Notes under the pieces: model-generated
The model's input: only the letters and a program-made list of their open reading frames with translations
Databases searched by the model: none
What the model was told of the DNA's origin: nothing
Part shown: positions 34,795 to 47,469 of the stretch, piece by piece
How positions within the stretch are numbered: the stretch's first letter is position 1
Layout of the letters: every line of letters starts with the position of its first letter
From: Omphiscola glabra
Taxonomy: Eukaryota > Mollusca > Gastropoda > Lymnaeidae
Length of the DNA: 64,000 bases
NCBI GenBank assembly: GCA_964017045.1
Contig: OZ024802.1
Span: 24,863,793 to 24,927,792 of the forward strand
Direction of reading: 5' to 3'
Translations under genes and position numbers: made by a program

Positions 34795-35034
34795 ACCAAA
34801 ATTATGGTTGATATTGCCATTCCCAAAATTACTGAATTGACCAAAATTATGGTTGATATTGCCATTCCCAACATTACTGAATTGACCAAAATTATGGTTG
34901 ATATTGCCATTCCCAACATTACTGAATTGACCAAAATTATGGTTGATATTGCCATTCCCAACATTACTGAATTGACCAAAATTATGGTTGATATTGCCAT
35001 TCCCAACATTACTGAATTGACCACCATCACTGAT
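34795..35034. repeat. 45-bp minisatellite (five copies)
   Basis: Units start at 34795, 34840, 34885, 34930 and 34975 and contain accaaaattatggttgatat. 34600-34795 holds more decayed gaccaacatt-like relatives. 45 is divisible by 3, which keeps frames open. Confidence 0.96.
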
Positions 35035-35087
35035 TGCCTGAAACACCGAAACACCCAACATTACTGATGTGACAAACATTTAAAAAT

Positions 35088-35552
35088 GAACAACGTATCC
35101 GACACAAACAACATATCTGACATAAACAACGTATCTGACCTAAACAACGTATCTGACATAAACAACATATCTGACACAAACAACGTATCGGACACAAACA
35201 ACATATCTGACACAAACTACATATCTGACACTACCAACATATCTGACACAAACAACGTATCTGACACAAACAACGTATCTGACATAAACAACATATCTGA
35301 AATAAACAACATATCTGACACAAACTACATATCTGACACTACCAACATATCTGACACAAACAACGTATCGGACACAAACAACATATCTGACACAAACTAC
35401 ATATCTGACACTACCAACATATCTGACACAAACAACGTATCTGACACAAACAACGTATCTGACACAAACAACGTATCTGACACAAACAACATATCTGACA
35501 CAAACAACGTATCGAACATAAACAACATATCTGACACAAATATTATACACGA
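35088..35552. repeat. 18-bp minisatellite (~26 copies)
   Basis: The unit is gacacaaacaacgtatct with variants (aacata, aactac, ctacca). The variant run ctaccaacatatct recurs at 35227, 35338 and 35408, indicating higher-order duplication. Read as protein it gives DTNNVS repeats, which I regard as incidental. Confidence 0.96.
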
Positions 35553-35772
35553 CACATCTGGTCAAGGTTGCTGATTTGACCAACTTAACATTATGTACAT
35601 GTAAACAAAGCCAAGCTCTTCCGCGTTGACCGGATCTTCCCTAATTTGACGTCAGATATGGAGGTAGTAATCGATACGTCATAATATCGAGGTCATTGGT
35701 CAAATATTAAGGTGTGCAGTTATTTCTGAAGTGTAGAGTTCTAACTGATTGTGTTGTGATGTGAATAGTTGA

Positions 35773-36449
35773 AGGTGTTTGTTGTGTGGAGGGCGTGCAG
35801 GTGTTTGTTGTGTGGAGGGCGTGCAGGTGTTTGTTGTGTGGAGGGCGTGCAGGTGTTTGTTATGTGGATGGCATGCAGGTGTTTGTTGTGTGGAGGGCGT
35901 GCAGGTTTTTGTTGTGTGGAGGGCGTGCAGGTGTTTGTTGTGTGGAGGGCGTGCATGTGTTTGTTGTGTGAAGGGCGTGCAGGTGTTTGTTGTGTGAAGG
36001 GCGTGCAGGTGTTTGTTGTGTGAAGGGCGTGCATGTGTTTGTTGTGTGAAGGGCGTGCAAGTGTTTGTTGTGTGGAGGGCGTGCAGGTGTTTGTTATGTG
36101 GAGGGCGTGCAGGTGTTTGTTGTGTGAAGGGCGTGCAGGTGTTTGTTGTGTGAAGGGCGTGCATGTGTTTGTTGTGTGAAGGGCGTGCAAGTGTTTGTTG
36201 TGTGGAGGGCGTGCAGGTGTTTGTTATGTGGAGGGCGTGCAGATTTTTGTTGTGTGGAGGGCGTGCAGGTGTTTGTTGTGTGGAGGGCGTGCATGTGTTT
36301 GTTGTGTGAAGGGCGTGCAGGTGTTTGTTGTGTGAAGGGCGTGCATGTGTTTGTTGTGTGAAGGGCGTGCAGGTGTTTGTTGTGTGGAGGGCGTGCATGT
36401 GTTTGCTATGTGGAAGGCGTGCAGGTGTTTGCTATGTGGAGGGCGTGCA
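35773..36449. repeat. 26-bp minisatellite (~26 copies)
   Basis: The unit contains gtgtttgttgtgtggagggc. A five-unit block carrying the cgtgcaagtg and ttatgtgg variants is repeated at exactly +130 bp (ending 36060 and 36190). Confidence 0.97.
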
Positions 36450-36520
36450 ACATGACAGTTGACTTAAATGATGATGTTAAAGCTTTTTGACTGGGATGCA
36501 AGAGAATGCATGTTGCCGAT

Positions 36521-36694
36521 CAGAGGCGTAGCTACAGTGTTTGTCGCCCGGGGACAAGATTAATTTAAAAGCGCCTCCTTTTCTTTTGTCAACTCTCAAA
36601 CCCATTAATTTCATCAATAAAATAGTATCAAAGCAAATTCTGGCGCCCGGGGACATCTTTCCGCTCTGCCCCCCCCCCTTTAGCAACACCTCTA
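36521..36694. mobile_element. MITE related to the CAGTGGCGTAG family
   Basis: Starts CAGAGGCGTAGCTACAGT; ends TTAGCAACACCTCTA. It shares cgcccgggg interior blocks with 40048-40212. Flanks ttgccgat and ttgcagaa agree only in part. Confidence 0.7.
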
Positions 36695-36699
36695 TTGCA

Positions 36700-38450
36700 G
36701 AATGTGTTCAGTATTTTCCCGCATATATTTGAATGAACTAAATTTAAGTGATGCGAATTTTTTGGGAGGCTTGCCAAATCACCGATGAATAGTAATGAAG
36801 TTATTTGTTGTATAACTTTTTGTTGTTGCTGTTCCTTATCTTTACTTCTTTAACATTTTTTAACTTAAAATGTGCAATGATTAAAACAAAAGTATACTAG
36901 GCGACGCTATGTTTTACCGAAATTCTAGAATGATCTTATGGGGAAATATGTTTATCAAGAAATTTTCCGTTTTTTGTGTGTGTGTTTTTTTGCAAAGATT
37001 CGTAGAGTCATAAGCCCCACCCCCCACTGACACACACACACACAAGGCGTTGGAGGTGGAGGGGGACAAATGACGTCCACCTGGCTGCCGTCCTCTGCTT
37101 GACACCCCCCAACTCCTCCCGACGTCAGTCCATTTACCGGCTCAGGTGGATCGCCGTTGTAGGTCGAACGCGTGGTAACGTGAGAATCTCGCGTCAGATG
37201 ACGAAGTTCTGTTCTGTTCTTTTTTTTTTTTTGAAAACACCAAACACATGCACGCCCTTCACAGGGAGACAAGATGTTGTCACAAGATGATTACTTAACG
37301 ATAGTTTTGTCATGTTTTTGCGAGTGGCAGGTGGTCAGTTGCGAGTGTCGGGTGGTCAGTTGCGAGTGGCGGGTGGTCAGTTGCGAGTGGCGGGTGGTCA
37401 GTTGCGAGTGGCGGGTGGTCAGTTGCGAGTGGCGGGTGGTCAGTGGCGAGTGGCGGGTGGTCAGTGGCGAGTGGCGGGTGGTCAGTGGTGAGTGGCGGGT
37501 GGTCAGTGGCGAGTCTGGCAAGGGGGATGGGCAATAGGGAAATAAATGATAACGTCTAACCTTACACCGACGTACAAAAATCAAAGAATTATTTCCCGAC
37601 AGAAACCGCTAACCAGACACATGAATAAATTAAATAACCCTTAAACACAAAGTTTTTTTGTATAATTCTTTTATAAAATGTATTATTATCGGGCAATGGG
37701 AAATGGGGCTGAACATTTGACAAAACATGCATATAAGTAACGCACTATATTAGAAGGACAAACAGTGCTCCCCCCATGCCCCTCTCAAGGCCCACGACCG
37801 CATATTTTTTTACACGCCCCTGAACTATATTATTATACTAATGACGTTTGATTGTGAATTTTTGAAAATACGTAAGCCACACATCGGCCACACATCGGTG
37901 TAATAGGAAATAAAGACAAGAAACAGACCCTCCCACACTTACATCATTTTGCCTGCCACCTTCCATAGGACAGACGCCTTTGACACGGGTGGGTGACGCG
38001 ACAGGGGCGTGCGCAGCAAGTAGGCGAAGTTGACGGTTTGATCAGCTCTTTCTATCAGCAGCTACCCCCCGCCCCCTCTCCCCACTCCGATTCAATGCGC
38101 GCGCATCAGGAGAAGCAGACGACAGAGCCTCTGTTTCCGTATTAAGTTCCCTGGTCACTGGACGCACACGCTCACTTTATTTTTTGGGGACCCCCATGCT
38201 TGGACAAACTCTAGACTAATTGCTTGGCCAAACTGTGCGCTAGGACCATCTCCGGGACTGAAGTGCTTTAAAACCAGAAGCATCGTAATTAAAAAAAAAG
38301 TTTATGGTCAAATTTTGTTTGTCCTACTGAAATAACTTTTCAAAAATCAAAGCAAGATAACAGCTCACAGTTTATTTTAAAGCCTCGGTATGTCAAAATG
38401 AGCTAATTTCGTCATACTTACATCGTAGACATCCTAGATTTGTTCTGTAC
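36700..38450. other. Intergenic, no gene seen
   Basis: Contains CA/TG microsatellite pieces (36975-37045), a 21-bp array at 37326-37515 and GC-rich stretches at 37960-38120 without a recognisable gene. Confidence 0.5.
37326..37515. repeat. 21-bp minisatellite (~9 copies)
   Basis: The unit contains gtggtcagttgcgagtggcg; there is a left-to-right shift from cagttgcgag to cagtggcgag. Confidence 0.96.
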
Positions 38451-38515
38451 ATCTTTTTAAGACATCCTAGAGACGAAGAATACTCGAACTCGAACAAGGA
38501 GCGTTGAACATTTTC

Positions 38516-38650
38516 CGAGATCTTTCTGCCGCCAGGTGGTGTCACTGAGTGTCATCTTACGGAGATCTTTCTGCCGCCAGGTGGTGTCGCTGAGTGTCGT
38601 CTTACGGAGATCTTTCTGCCGCCAGGTGGTGTCGTTGAGTGTCGTCTGAT
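38516..38650. repeat. 45-bp tandem triplication
   Basis: Three copies of a unit with gagatctttctgccgccagg, differing at few bases. Confidence 0.95.
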
Positions 38651-38659
38651 TCTTGACGT

Positions 38660-40040
38660 GATCTTTCCACAAAGGTGAGCTCAAATGCATGTTATCTGTA
38701 AGGTCTGAGTTGCGTCTTATTTTGGCAAGGTGAACCGGACGACGTGAATATGATCACGTGAATATAACAATTTAATATCTCGTGTTTTTTTTTTGGTTCT
38801 TGTTTTAAACGCTGAAGAGTCGAAACAAGTTTAGACGGCATTCACAGTTTTCATAATGTCGAGAGAGTGAGTATGAGACAGGGGTGTCATTCTAACAGCG
38901 AAGGGTGTTTTCTATTGCATGACTCCCTTCTAAATTCATCATTTAAAGGAGGGGTATGAAGCTCTTTTGTAGTGCATGCCTCAATCCTTTTTTCGATTTC
39001 AAAGCTATTTCAGCGCGTTTATCTTGATTTCAAAACTGACCCCCCGGGACCCCCCCCCCCCCCCCCCCCCCGTATCCCCGAAAAAAAGAAGAAGAAAAGA
39101 GGAACCGATAATAAAAATTCAAATAAATCTGATTTCCTGGGTACTACCGCACTCACTGACATTGCCCCCATGCACCTCCACGGGTTGCGGGAACACATGG
39201 TTTAAGATCCTCTGCTTTACCATATGGACTAATCGTTAATGTTTCTAAGCAAGTACATCTAGTTTTTAAAACATAAAATTTAAACGAGTCGTTTATCCAC
39301 ATCACGTGACTTCACATTTTCTACAAAAGAAATAATATATATATATTTTTTTAATTTAAAAAATAATAAATAAAATTCACATAAAATATAAACAATGAAA
39401 CACCTCTGATACAAGGGCGTGGCAGTGTGTGGCATGTGCAGGAAGCTGTCAGATTTTTTCTAGGAACCTTGAGCTTTAGGTAAAGTATGGGTCATTGAAG
39501 ATTGGCTCCGATAATTGACTCTGCTTTCAGTTAACAAATAAGCCATGTAATAATTTGTACATTTGCTGTGATTTCTATTATTATTACTATATTTTGACAG
39601 CTTTACTCTGTGGTTGTTAATTTCCAAAGGTTTTTAAGACAATTGTTCACATTTTGTACTTTTTAACGAAACTATTAATCCAGTTCCGGTAAGGTTTTGT
39701 CGGCCGGATTAAAGATTTCAGCGGGCCGTGCGTGTCCGCGGACCGTAGGTTGCCCCCCCCCCGCGCTTCTCTATCTCAACGTGTCTTTTACTTCACCAAT
39801 GAGGCACACACAATTTTTGTAAATAAAACAATGTTAAGCTTTAATGATGGCTACAAAGAATACAACTTAAAACGTTTGTGCAATGGCCTTTATCAGCACA
39901 ACAAAAAATATTCCTACAATTTAAATTTACATAATGTATATTTATCCTACCGTAAAGGTAAAAAAAAAGAGAAAAGAATTTAAAAAAAAACAAACGGATA
40001 AGTCCCTAACAAAAACAAAGCTCAGGAGAGCGGCAAGACA
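38660..40040. other. Intergenic, no gene seen
   Basis: Includes a long poly-C tract (39043-39072) and AT-rich sequence; the short open frames show no domain. Confidence 0.45.
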
Positions 40041-40047
40041 TCGGGGT

Positions 40048-40212
40048 CAGTGGCGTAGCGAGCTTAACTCGCGCCCGGGGCACAATACCTTTTTAGCGCC
40101 CCCTATTCGAAAACCCTACAATATTAGAGTAAAATATACCATTTGGCGCCCCTTTGTGAGTAGCGCCCGGGGCATGATGCCTCCCTTGCCCCCCCCCCTC
40201 ACTACGCCACTG
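40048..40212. mobile_element. CAGTGGCGTAG-family MITE (165 bp)
   Basis: Starts CAGTGGCGTAGCGAGC and ends CTCACTACGCCACTG. Flanks ATCGGGGT (40040-40047) and ATCGGGGA (40213-40220) match at 7 of 8. Longer version of 2237-2307. Confidence 0.9.
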
Positions 40213-40825
40213 ATCGGGGATGGGGAGTAAAATAAAAATTTAAAAACCAAACTGAATAAGACATTGGGGCAATGTAAAATTTGTGTCTGGTTTATACCGA
40301 AAGTCGTCAATGTATTTACTGCATCAGCATTTCTCGATCTTATTTTCCCAATATGTAGATTCTTTATCTCAAAGTGTGTGTGTGTTTTTTTTTTTTTTGT
40401 CTTCACTTAATACTAATTTCATGTCAACAACAAAGCGGTAGGCATTAAAAAAAATATTTAAAGGAAATTACAAATCTCAAATTAACAAAAATAACAGCAA
40501 CACAGCCTCCGTGTCACGAATCCAGTTTTTTAAAGAGCTTTTCCTTAAATGCTAAAAAAAAATTGTTTCCGGAACACTGAAATACTTCTTGTGGTTCTTA
40601 CCATCTCTAAAGAGAGGAAAATTTATAATCAAGAATTTAAAGTGTATTTACATTAAAAAGATAAACTGGACAAGAAATCTGGCATACTCAATGCATTCTA
40701 ATAATATTATAGATTTCTAGTTGAAAATTTGCTTTTTAAAGAGTTTTTTAATATAAAAAAGCTACCCTATGGGCTGCTGCATACCAATCACATACTCATT
40801 CACTTTTGAGATAATGTTGCAGTCT

Positions 40826-41211
40826 AATGGACTACGATTAGTCACTTCCTTGTTTTGTCACGTGATACGTACCAGCCATTGGTAGGTTTTCTGCTACACA
40901 TAACAACAGATAAACAGCTGATCAGCCATTGCCATTATCATTAATCCTAAAGCAAAATGTTTGTCTCCATCAGCGCTTCCCCCAGTGTTTATTAAAATTT
41001 TACTTTTCAAAATATTCTTGAGTACACGCGTTTTTTTAAATGACATTCATTAAATGTGACAATAATTATAATTCAGTTATGATTAAAGGAAGAAAGTTGT
41101 TTGAAGAAAAATTTGTGAGCGACTATTTGTGTGTTGCAGACAGCCTACCGGAAGTATTACTTGTTTTTACACGTATCACGTGACAAAACAATCGACTAAT
41201 CGTAGTCCATT
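40826..41211. mobile_element. Long terminal inverted-repeat element (~386 bp)
   Basis: The left arm (40826-40870, ggactacgattagtc ... ttttgtcacgtgatacgt) is reverse-complementary to the right arm (41171-41211), with about four bases of difference. The interior is AT-rich and non-coding. It may be a MITE; no target duplication was identified. Confidence 0.72.
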
Positions 41212-41574
41212 CTATTTTAAATAGATCATTTAGGTTTTTATAACGTACGACCTTCTTCCGCACAACGATTGGTTTTTCCCAATTTTCCCCCTGAACATGA
41301 ACTGTAATGGGGAAATTATTAATTTTTTGACCCGAAATCAACTATGAAATAGTTCTTTCTCTTTTTGAGTCATTTATTGAACACGTCACACCGACTCTAC
41401 GCGTGAAATGTAAAGTAACAATCGAACGACAACTTTAACAATGAAACAATGATTGTGTTGGCCGACTGTCTTTGACTTGGCAAATCATGTCCAACACAAT
41501 GCCAACGATTCGTGGAGAGCAAAGAGTCTCACGGGATTCTCTAAGTTGCCTAGTACTTAAGAGTTCTCTGTACG

Positions 41575-41822
41575 CCAAGTTCCCACGGGTTCTGTAAGAG
41601 AGCCCAAATTGTGCTGAACAGGATCAGTCGCATGGGCTCTGTAAGAGAGCCCAAATTGTGCTGAAAAGGATCAACCCCATTGACTCTGTAAGAGAGCCCA
41701 AATTGTGCTGAAAAGGATCAACCCCATTGACTCTGTAAAAGAGCCCAAATTGTGCTGAAAAGGATCAACCCCATTGACTCTGTAAGAGAGCCCAAATTGT
41801 ATTGAACAGGATCAGTCGCAAA
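41575..41822. repeat. 47-bp minisatellite (five copies)
   Basis: The unit contains tgtaagagagcccaaattgt; copies 2-4 are nearly identical. Confidence 0.95.
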
Positions 41823-41829
41823 AAAGGTT

Positions 41830-43320
41830 ATATATTTTTAAAAAAGATATTGTAAAAAAAAATTACAAATATCTACAAATAACCGATCTAATATTTATTT
41901 TAAAAAATGTTTGATTGGGATAAATTGTTGGACATGATTCTGTCACCGGATTATATTGATGGGCTAATTAAAAAAAATATCCTTGATATAAATTTTCCTT
42001 GCTATGATGAATGCCACCAATTAGTCCTTTCAGGGCCCCGAGAACAGCAAAAATTGAGCCCATAACATAATGTATATTGTAAATGGTTAATTATATCAAT
42101 TCAAGACAGGGGACCCTTCAAGTCGTGGCTCTAAGAAATGAATATGTAGCATTAATGCAATGAGCAAGATGAAGCAGAGAGGAAGAAGGAAACACCCCCT
42201 TCAGCTACTGCATTTGAATGAAACATAGCACGTGGTAGTGGCATACGAAACGAACATTTTCATTGCAATTCGCTAAAGGAAAAGGGAGGGGGGTGGTGGT
42301 GAAAAAACTGTAACATTGCAGACTGTTGCATTACCCTAACTTCCATTCAGTTAAGAATTAAACATTGTATCATTTTTTTTTTGACGTAAACGCATCTCTT
42401 AACCTTTTGTGTCTGATCGTAGTATGAAAGTTTGATCGCCATGGTGCCACAACTCCCTCGAACATATATGCCCTTTGGACACTACGGGGTTCGTGGCCCC
42501 TGTTGCCCCTCTTTGATACGCAAGAATTCGAAGCATGTTTGTTGTGTATTTTTTTTCCTTGAAGAGTGGGATGTGGGGGTGGGGGGGGGGGGCGTTAGCA
42601 CTATTTAAGGATCGACCCTTGCCCTACAAACTCGAGCTGCATCATCCCAAGAAGTAAAGCCATAATTAATTTTTCAAGCAATGAGTCTACATTGGGGTAG
42701 CTGAATGATTTAGAGCAATGGTATCGTCACGCGTGAGACAATATGAGATTTCAACGAGATTTAATAATGGCATAAATAAATCAACAATTATTTTTAAAAA
42801 ATTAATTGAGGTTCAGTTGAATGGTGCAGTTAAGTGACAAACAATTGTTTCTGAGCGCATCCGGAAATTTGTTTGAAAGAAATTTCGTCGACGGAAAATT
42901 GATCGACGGAAATTCGATCAAATGGAAGTTTGGTCGAACGGAAGTCGAATTTTTTTTTCAGTTCACACGATCAAATTTCTTTTTGAACGCACTATTCTAT
43001 ATAGTAAAACAAAATAATGGGCTCAAAAAGAATTTTTTTTTAGTGATTATGTGTAATGTTATGGAAATGTAATCATTAAAAATATGATAAAATAAAATAT
43101 CTACATGGAGTCAGCAACGTACCCTACCAGAACCAGAACATGTAATATAAATCTAATAAACTATAAATACATTTCATATGCATACAATAATTATTTTCTT
43201 TTTAGTGCAGGGGCGTGAAAACGGGTTGGGTGCGCCTATATTAGATATGGGCTAAACATTCCTCAACACCAAATTATGTTAGAAATGTAAACATCCACGC
43301 AAAGGTACTTCTTTTTTTTT
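41830..43320. other. Intergenic, no gene seen; one partial MITE
   Basis: AT-rich with a poly-G run (42574-42592). A partial MITE at 42859-43040 is described separately. Confidence 0.45.
42859..43040. mobile_element. Partial MITE, ATCCGGAAATTTG family, copy 1
   Basis: atccggaaatttg...gaaagaaatttcgtcga and the block tttctttttgaacgcactat match the complete copy at 54007-54236; the right terminus is lost. Confidence 0.75.
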
Positions 43321-43331
43321 AAAAAAAGGAA

Positions 43332-43415
43332 ATGTCTTATCTAATGTCTTATCTAATGTCTTATCTAATGTCTTATCTAATGTCTTATCTAATGTCTTAT
43401 CTAATGTCTTATCTA
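43332..43415. repeat. 12-bp minisatellite (seven copies)
   Basis: Seven perfect copies of atgtcttatcta, probably very recent. Confidence 0.98.
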
Positions 43416-43419
43416 ACCA

Positions 43420-45960
43420 ATCGCGAAATAACTAAAGATAATCAATTTTTGGCGCGATCTCCACTTACAAAAAATCTGGTTTATCGCAAGTTGTGTTAAA
43501 ATTATAAGCCACCGAAAAAGTGTACACCTGCCCAGAATATGAAGCCAACATTTCTATTCTTCATGAGACTTTGTCAAGCAAATTCTAGTTTAAAAAACAA
43601 AAAAGCCAAACTTAACATGATCTTACCGTTCTAATGGACTTATATGAAGGGCATGTCTTAGCTATTTTGGCGCCCCAAAGCAGTTCTACATTTTTGGCGC
43701 CCCTATCACCAATAAATTTCCAGGTCGGTCTTAACGGTTAATAATCTTAAACGGCGCTGCTGGATAAGACAGAACACAAGAGTCGTATAATAACCGTCTC
43801 ATTCTGATAACTTGGCACGAACACTGAAACATAATATATTATTTGCCTTTTATCGTTTATAGAGAGCATTAACAACGAATTTGAACAAATGTGTAATGTT
43901 TTTATTGAAAAAGGAGCAGTCGACCTGAAGATTACACGAAGCCTGACTGAAGCTCAACTCTATCCAAGGGGAAAAAAAAATTCCCGACTTTCAGCTTGCA
44001 GCTTTTTGAAATTGAAAAAAAGAAAATGATCATCCTTTCTTGTCTGCTATTCCTCTCTTTTTTCTTTCTGGCAATTCTGTTAGTAACACCGCTGATGACA
44101 TCTCCAGAATCTACTTATTATCCTTCGCCCTTCGCATGTGAAGATGACCAATGCTTCGACCTGATTAGTTGCCTTTGCCCGAGTATTATTTCATTGTCTT
44201 AAGACGTATTTTGTTTGAAGTTAGGGAGACCTGCTCAGTTCGTCTGCCTCACTCTCTTTCCCTGGCTTATTTGATCCAATGGCAAGACTTTGTCAAGAAG
44301 ACTGTAAACAGACCCGGATGCAGTAGATAACTTTATTAGTATGTTACAACGGTCGTATTTCTACGCCTACCTATCCCACAGCACGTACACCCCCCCCCCC
44401 GCATTTTCTAAACTCACATTGACAATTTGTAGCACAATGAATCTACTAATCGACCCCATCCCCCCCCCCCCCCCCCCAACCAAGAAAAAAGAAGTAAACA
44501 ATTAATAAGTCATAAACAATTTCATGCTTACAAAATAAATCTATTTTTAAAAAAATGCCCCTCTAATTGGGAAAATAAAATTATAAAATAGGAATTATAA
44601 TTAAAAAATGGTTCAACGGGCAAGCTATGTCCTGTCAATAATTATGTTTCCCAAAGTGTCCAAATTATTAATTAGCTTTAAAAAAATATTTTTCATTGGT
44701 CTTTTCTTTTCAATAAACACCGCTGTTTTCAAACAGTTACAGTTTTAAAAAAAAACAAATTTGATCCCGAATGTCCAATTATTTTATTAAAATAGACTGT
44801 GATACACTTATTACGACTTTGGTTGTAAAATGTAAAAAGGACAGGCATATATCACCAGAAGTGTCGTTCAAAGGCGGAATATTCTTCATTTGTGTCAAAC
44901 TTATTTTCCCGTACAGGGTATTAGCATATTTTTGTTTGGAATCAAAATGGCGCCCCTAGAATTTCGGCACTTCGGACACTTGTCTGCGTTGAAGGTCGGT
45001 CGGCGTCTTATTCTTATGATTAAATATTATGTTAATGGCTCAAACTATTCAAAATGAAGTCACCCTCTAGTTTGAATTCAGTGCAGAAAAAAAAATTAGA
45101 ATAAACTTTGTAAGAACTCAATTTACACCCGGAAATCGCCAGGATTAACTTTTCTCAATTTTAACAGCGTTACAAAACTGACAACCCCCCCCCCCCCCCA
45201 ACACACACACACTTCTTTTTTATAATTAATAAAATTGATTGCTTTTAAAATTGCAAATGATTGTTTTTAACACAGCGCTCAAAATTTAAGCCTTTTATCT
45301 TTAACATTTAATAAGTTGTCCCTTTTTTTTCAACCAAAAAGATTATCAATTAAAGGAAAAACTAGAAAATTAACGTTTAAAAATAGTTAAAATAGGAAAA
45401 TGCTGATTATGGATGGGTGCATGGGGGAAAAAATTAATAGTTTAAAAATGGTGATAAATATGTTATAAGATAAGATTCTGTTTTGATCCCCCCCCCTTTT
45501 TCCTTACAAACAACAACAACAACAACAAAAGTTTTTGATTACATTGTATAGATTCATTTTCTACACATAAGTAAAAACATATTTTAACCAAGACAATATT
45601 TTACTATTTCCTTGTATTTCTTTTCTTATTCCTTATATTTTACATATTTCCTAAAAATGATTGTCTTAAATCTTATTGTTCACAGTAATAATGCCTACAT
45701 TCTTTTGCTTCCTGCAATCTTAGTTTTGAAAAAACCAACTTCCCGCAATAATATTAATATTTCCTGTTATCTCTTCATTTGTCCTGTCGACCGAGGAAGG
45801 CTCTTAGCCGAAACACTCTTCTTTTATTGTCCTGTCTTTCTATTTCAAGCTTCTAAATACCCTGTTCTTCTATTTACTTCACACAACTGAAACGCAGTCA
45901 TCAATTTATTATGTTTTACAATTATGAAAATTGAAACACAAGGCATCTAAAGTAGTTATC
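43420..45960. other. Intergenic; no supported gene
   Basis: AT-rich with poly-C tracts (44389-44400, 44461-44477, 45186-45199). The frame at 44026-44202 begins with a hydrophobic, signal-like stretch (MIILSCLLFLSFFFLAILLV) and ends with four cysteines, but nothing else supports it as a gene. Confidence 0.4.
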
Positions 45961-45984
45961 TAACGTAGAAATCAACCATTTGTG

Positions 45985-46340
45985 TACTTCTTAGTTGCTC
46001 TCTTTGCCGCTTAGTTGCTCTTGAAATATTCCCTGAAACTAACGTGCAGCAAATATCCTGAAACCTGTTCTCCGTGCCGAACAGATTCCACTTTGGCTTT
46101 CAAGGAGTAGTCCCTGTTCAAGGCGTGGTTGTAGAAGTCTAAGCAGGACTCTGGGCAAGATTTTCTCAGCTATGGAAATGAGAGAAATGCATATATAGAT
46201 TGGCAACGGTCCCTTCCCTTGTATATTCGTATTATATTTGCTTCGTTGAATTGCTGAGGGACAGTACCATCATTACATATCCGCTCAAATAGCTCTGTCA
46301 GTTATTTTGTCAGGACAGGGCCTCCAGGTGGTATAGACTG
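45985..46340 (-). pseudogene. LINE reverse-transcriptase fragment (RTE/jockey-like)
   Basis: Read on the minus strand from near 46335 it gives PPGGPVL..., LTELFERICNDGTVPQQFNE, ANIIRIYKGKG, then SIAEKILPRVLLRLLQPRLE, QGLLLESQSG and, after a break, FAAR. These follow the order of conserved blocks of non-LTR retrotransposon RT domains (pre-catalytic fingers and palm). Frame breaks and stops mark it as dead, and the catalytic YxDD part is absent. Confidence 0.75.
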
Positions 46341-46399
46341 TTCAGATATAATATTTATAGGAAAAAAAAAAGGGGGGGGGCAATCCGTAAACTATTTCT

Positions 46400-46485
46400 G
46401 TGATACTATAACTCTGATACAATAGATGTGATACTATACATGTGATTCAGTACAGGTGATAAAATATCTGTGATACAATACTTGA
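46400..46485. repeat. ~17-bp degenerate repeat
   Basis: Five or so copies of ctgtgatacaatac-like units next to a poly-G run. Confidence 0.7.
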
Positions 46486-47469
46486 AAACACAACCTCAAA
46501 TATCATCTTGTGGCACACCATTGTCACACAATACATCTAAAAATCATCACACGGCGTACCAGCGTTGAAACATATTTCTGACGCCCCACTCCCTCAAAAA
46601 TAGATTTTCCACCTTCCTTTGTCAACGATCAATCAAAGGGGATTTCGACGAGGAAAAAAATAATAACAAAATAAAATAAAACCATTAGTTTTCTTGACAT
46701 TCTAAAGCAGGGGTCACCAAAATACGGCCCACGGGCTGGATCCGGCCTGCGACGTCAGTTCATCCTGGCCCGCGACGGTACTTAAACGTGCTTGATGAAA
46801 CATTTGGAGCACGAGACGTTGTGATACAATTTAAATTTAATTTATGGACTATACTAGGAGAACTTCACACGTGTGGGGACCTTATGGCTTCTGTGCATCT
46901 TAAATTTAGCATTTTTAGTTTTAAATTATTGTATCTATATAATTTCTTGTTTATTGCAGACGTATTTGCCCTCAATATCCTAAAATAGTACAAGATGGTT
47001 TTCAAAATATTACAATACAGTATCTTAATAGTAAATAAATAAACATACAGTATGTCAAATGAATACAGTGTCTACTCGCATCGCAGTGCCTGGTGGGATC
47101 GAGTTCAGCTGGTGTCAAACAAGTTAATTACTGAAGTAGATGACCGACGTTTATATTGCAATCTGCGGTCTGTTTGTTGCAGACGTGAAGTTGCTATAGA
47201 TATTAATTTATATTAAGTGGACATACAGATCACATTATCACTATCTTTCACTGGTAAAAAAAAAAGTTACTGGTGAAATTAAACGTGGTTCAACTACTTC
47301 AAACTCGAAGTCAGATCAGCCTAAAAGAAGATGTAACGGGTATTTAAATAAGAATTAATTAACAAATGATGACATCATTTAAAAAATCTGCCAATTAATT
47401 TGAGGTTATTGTTTGTTTTTAAATATTGGGAAAGCTGTTTTAAAAATATTCTCTCGAGTACGTCACAAC

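Noticed and set aside
35086..36398. DTNNVS-type and other repetitive frames
   Set aside because: They follow the 18-bp and 26-bp arrays only.
45788..45816. Hammerhead-ribozyme-like core (ccgagga, short stem aggc/gcc, gaaac)
   Set aside because: The conserved U of CUGANGA is C here, and no convincing stems I or III form around it. It may be a retroelement scrap.
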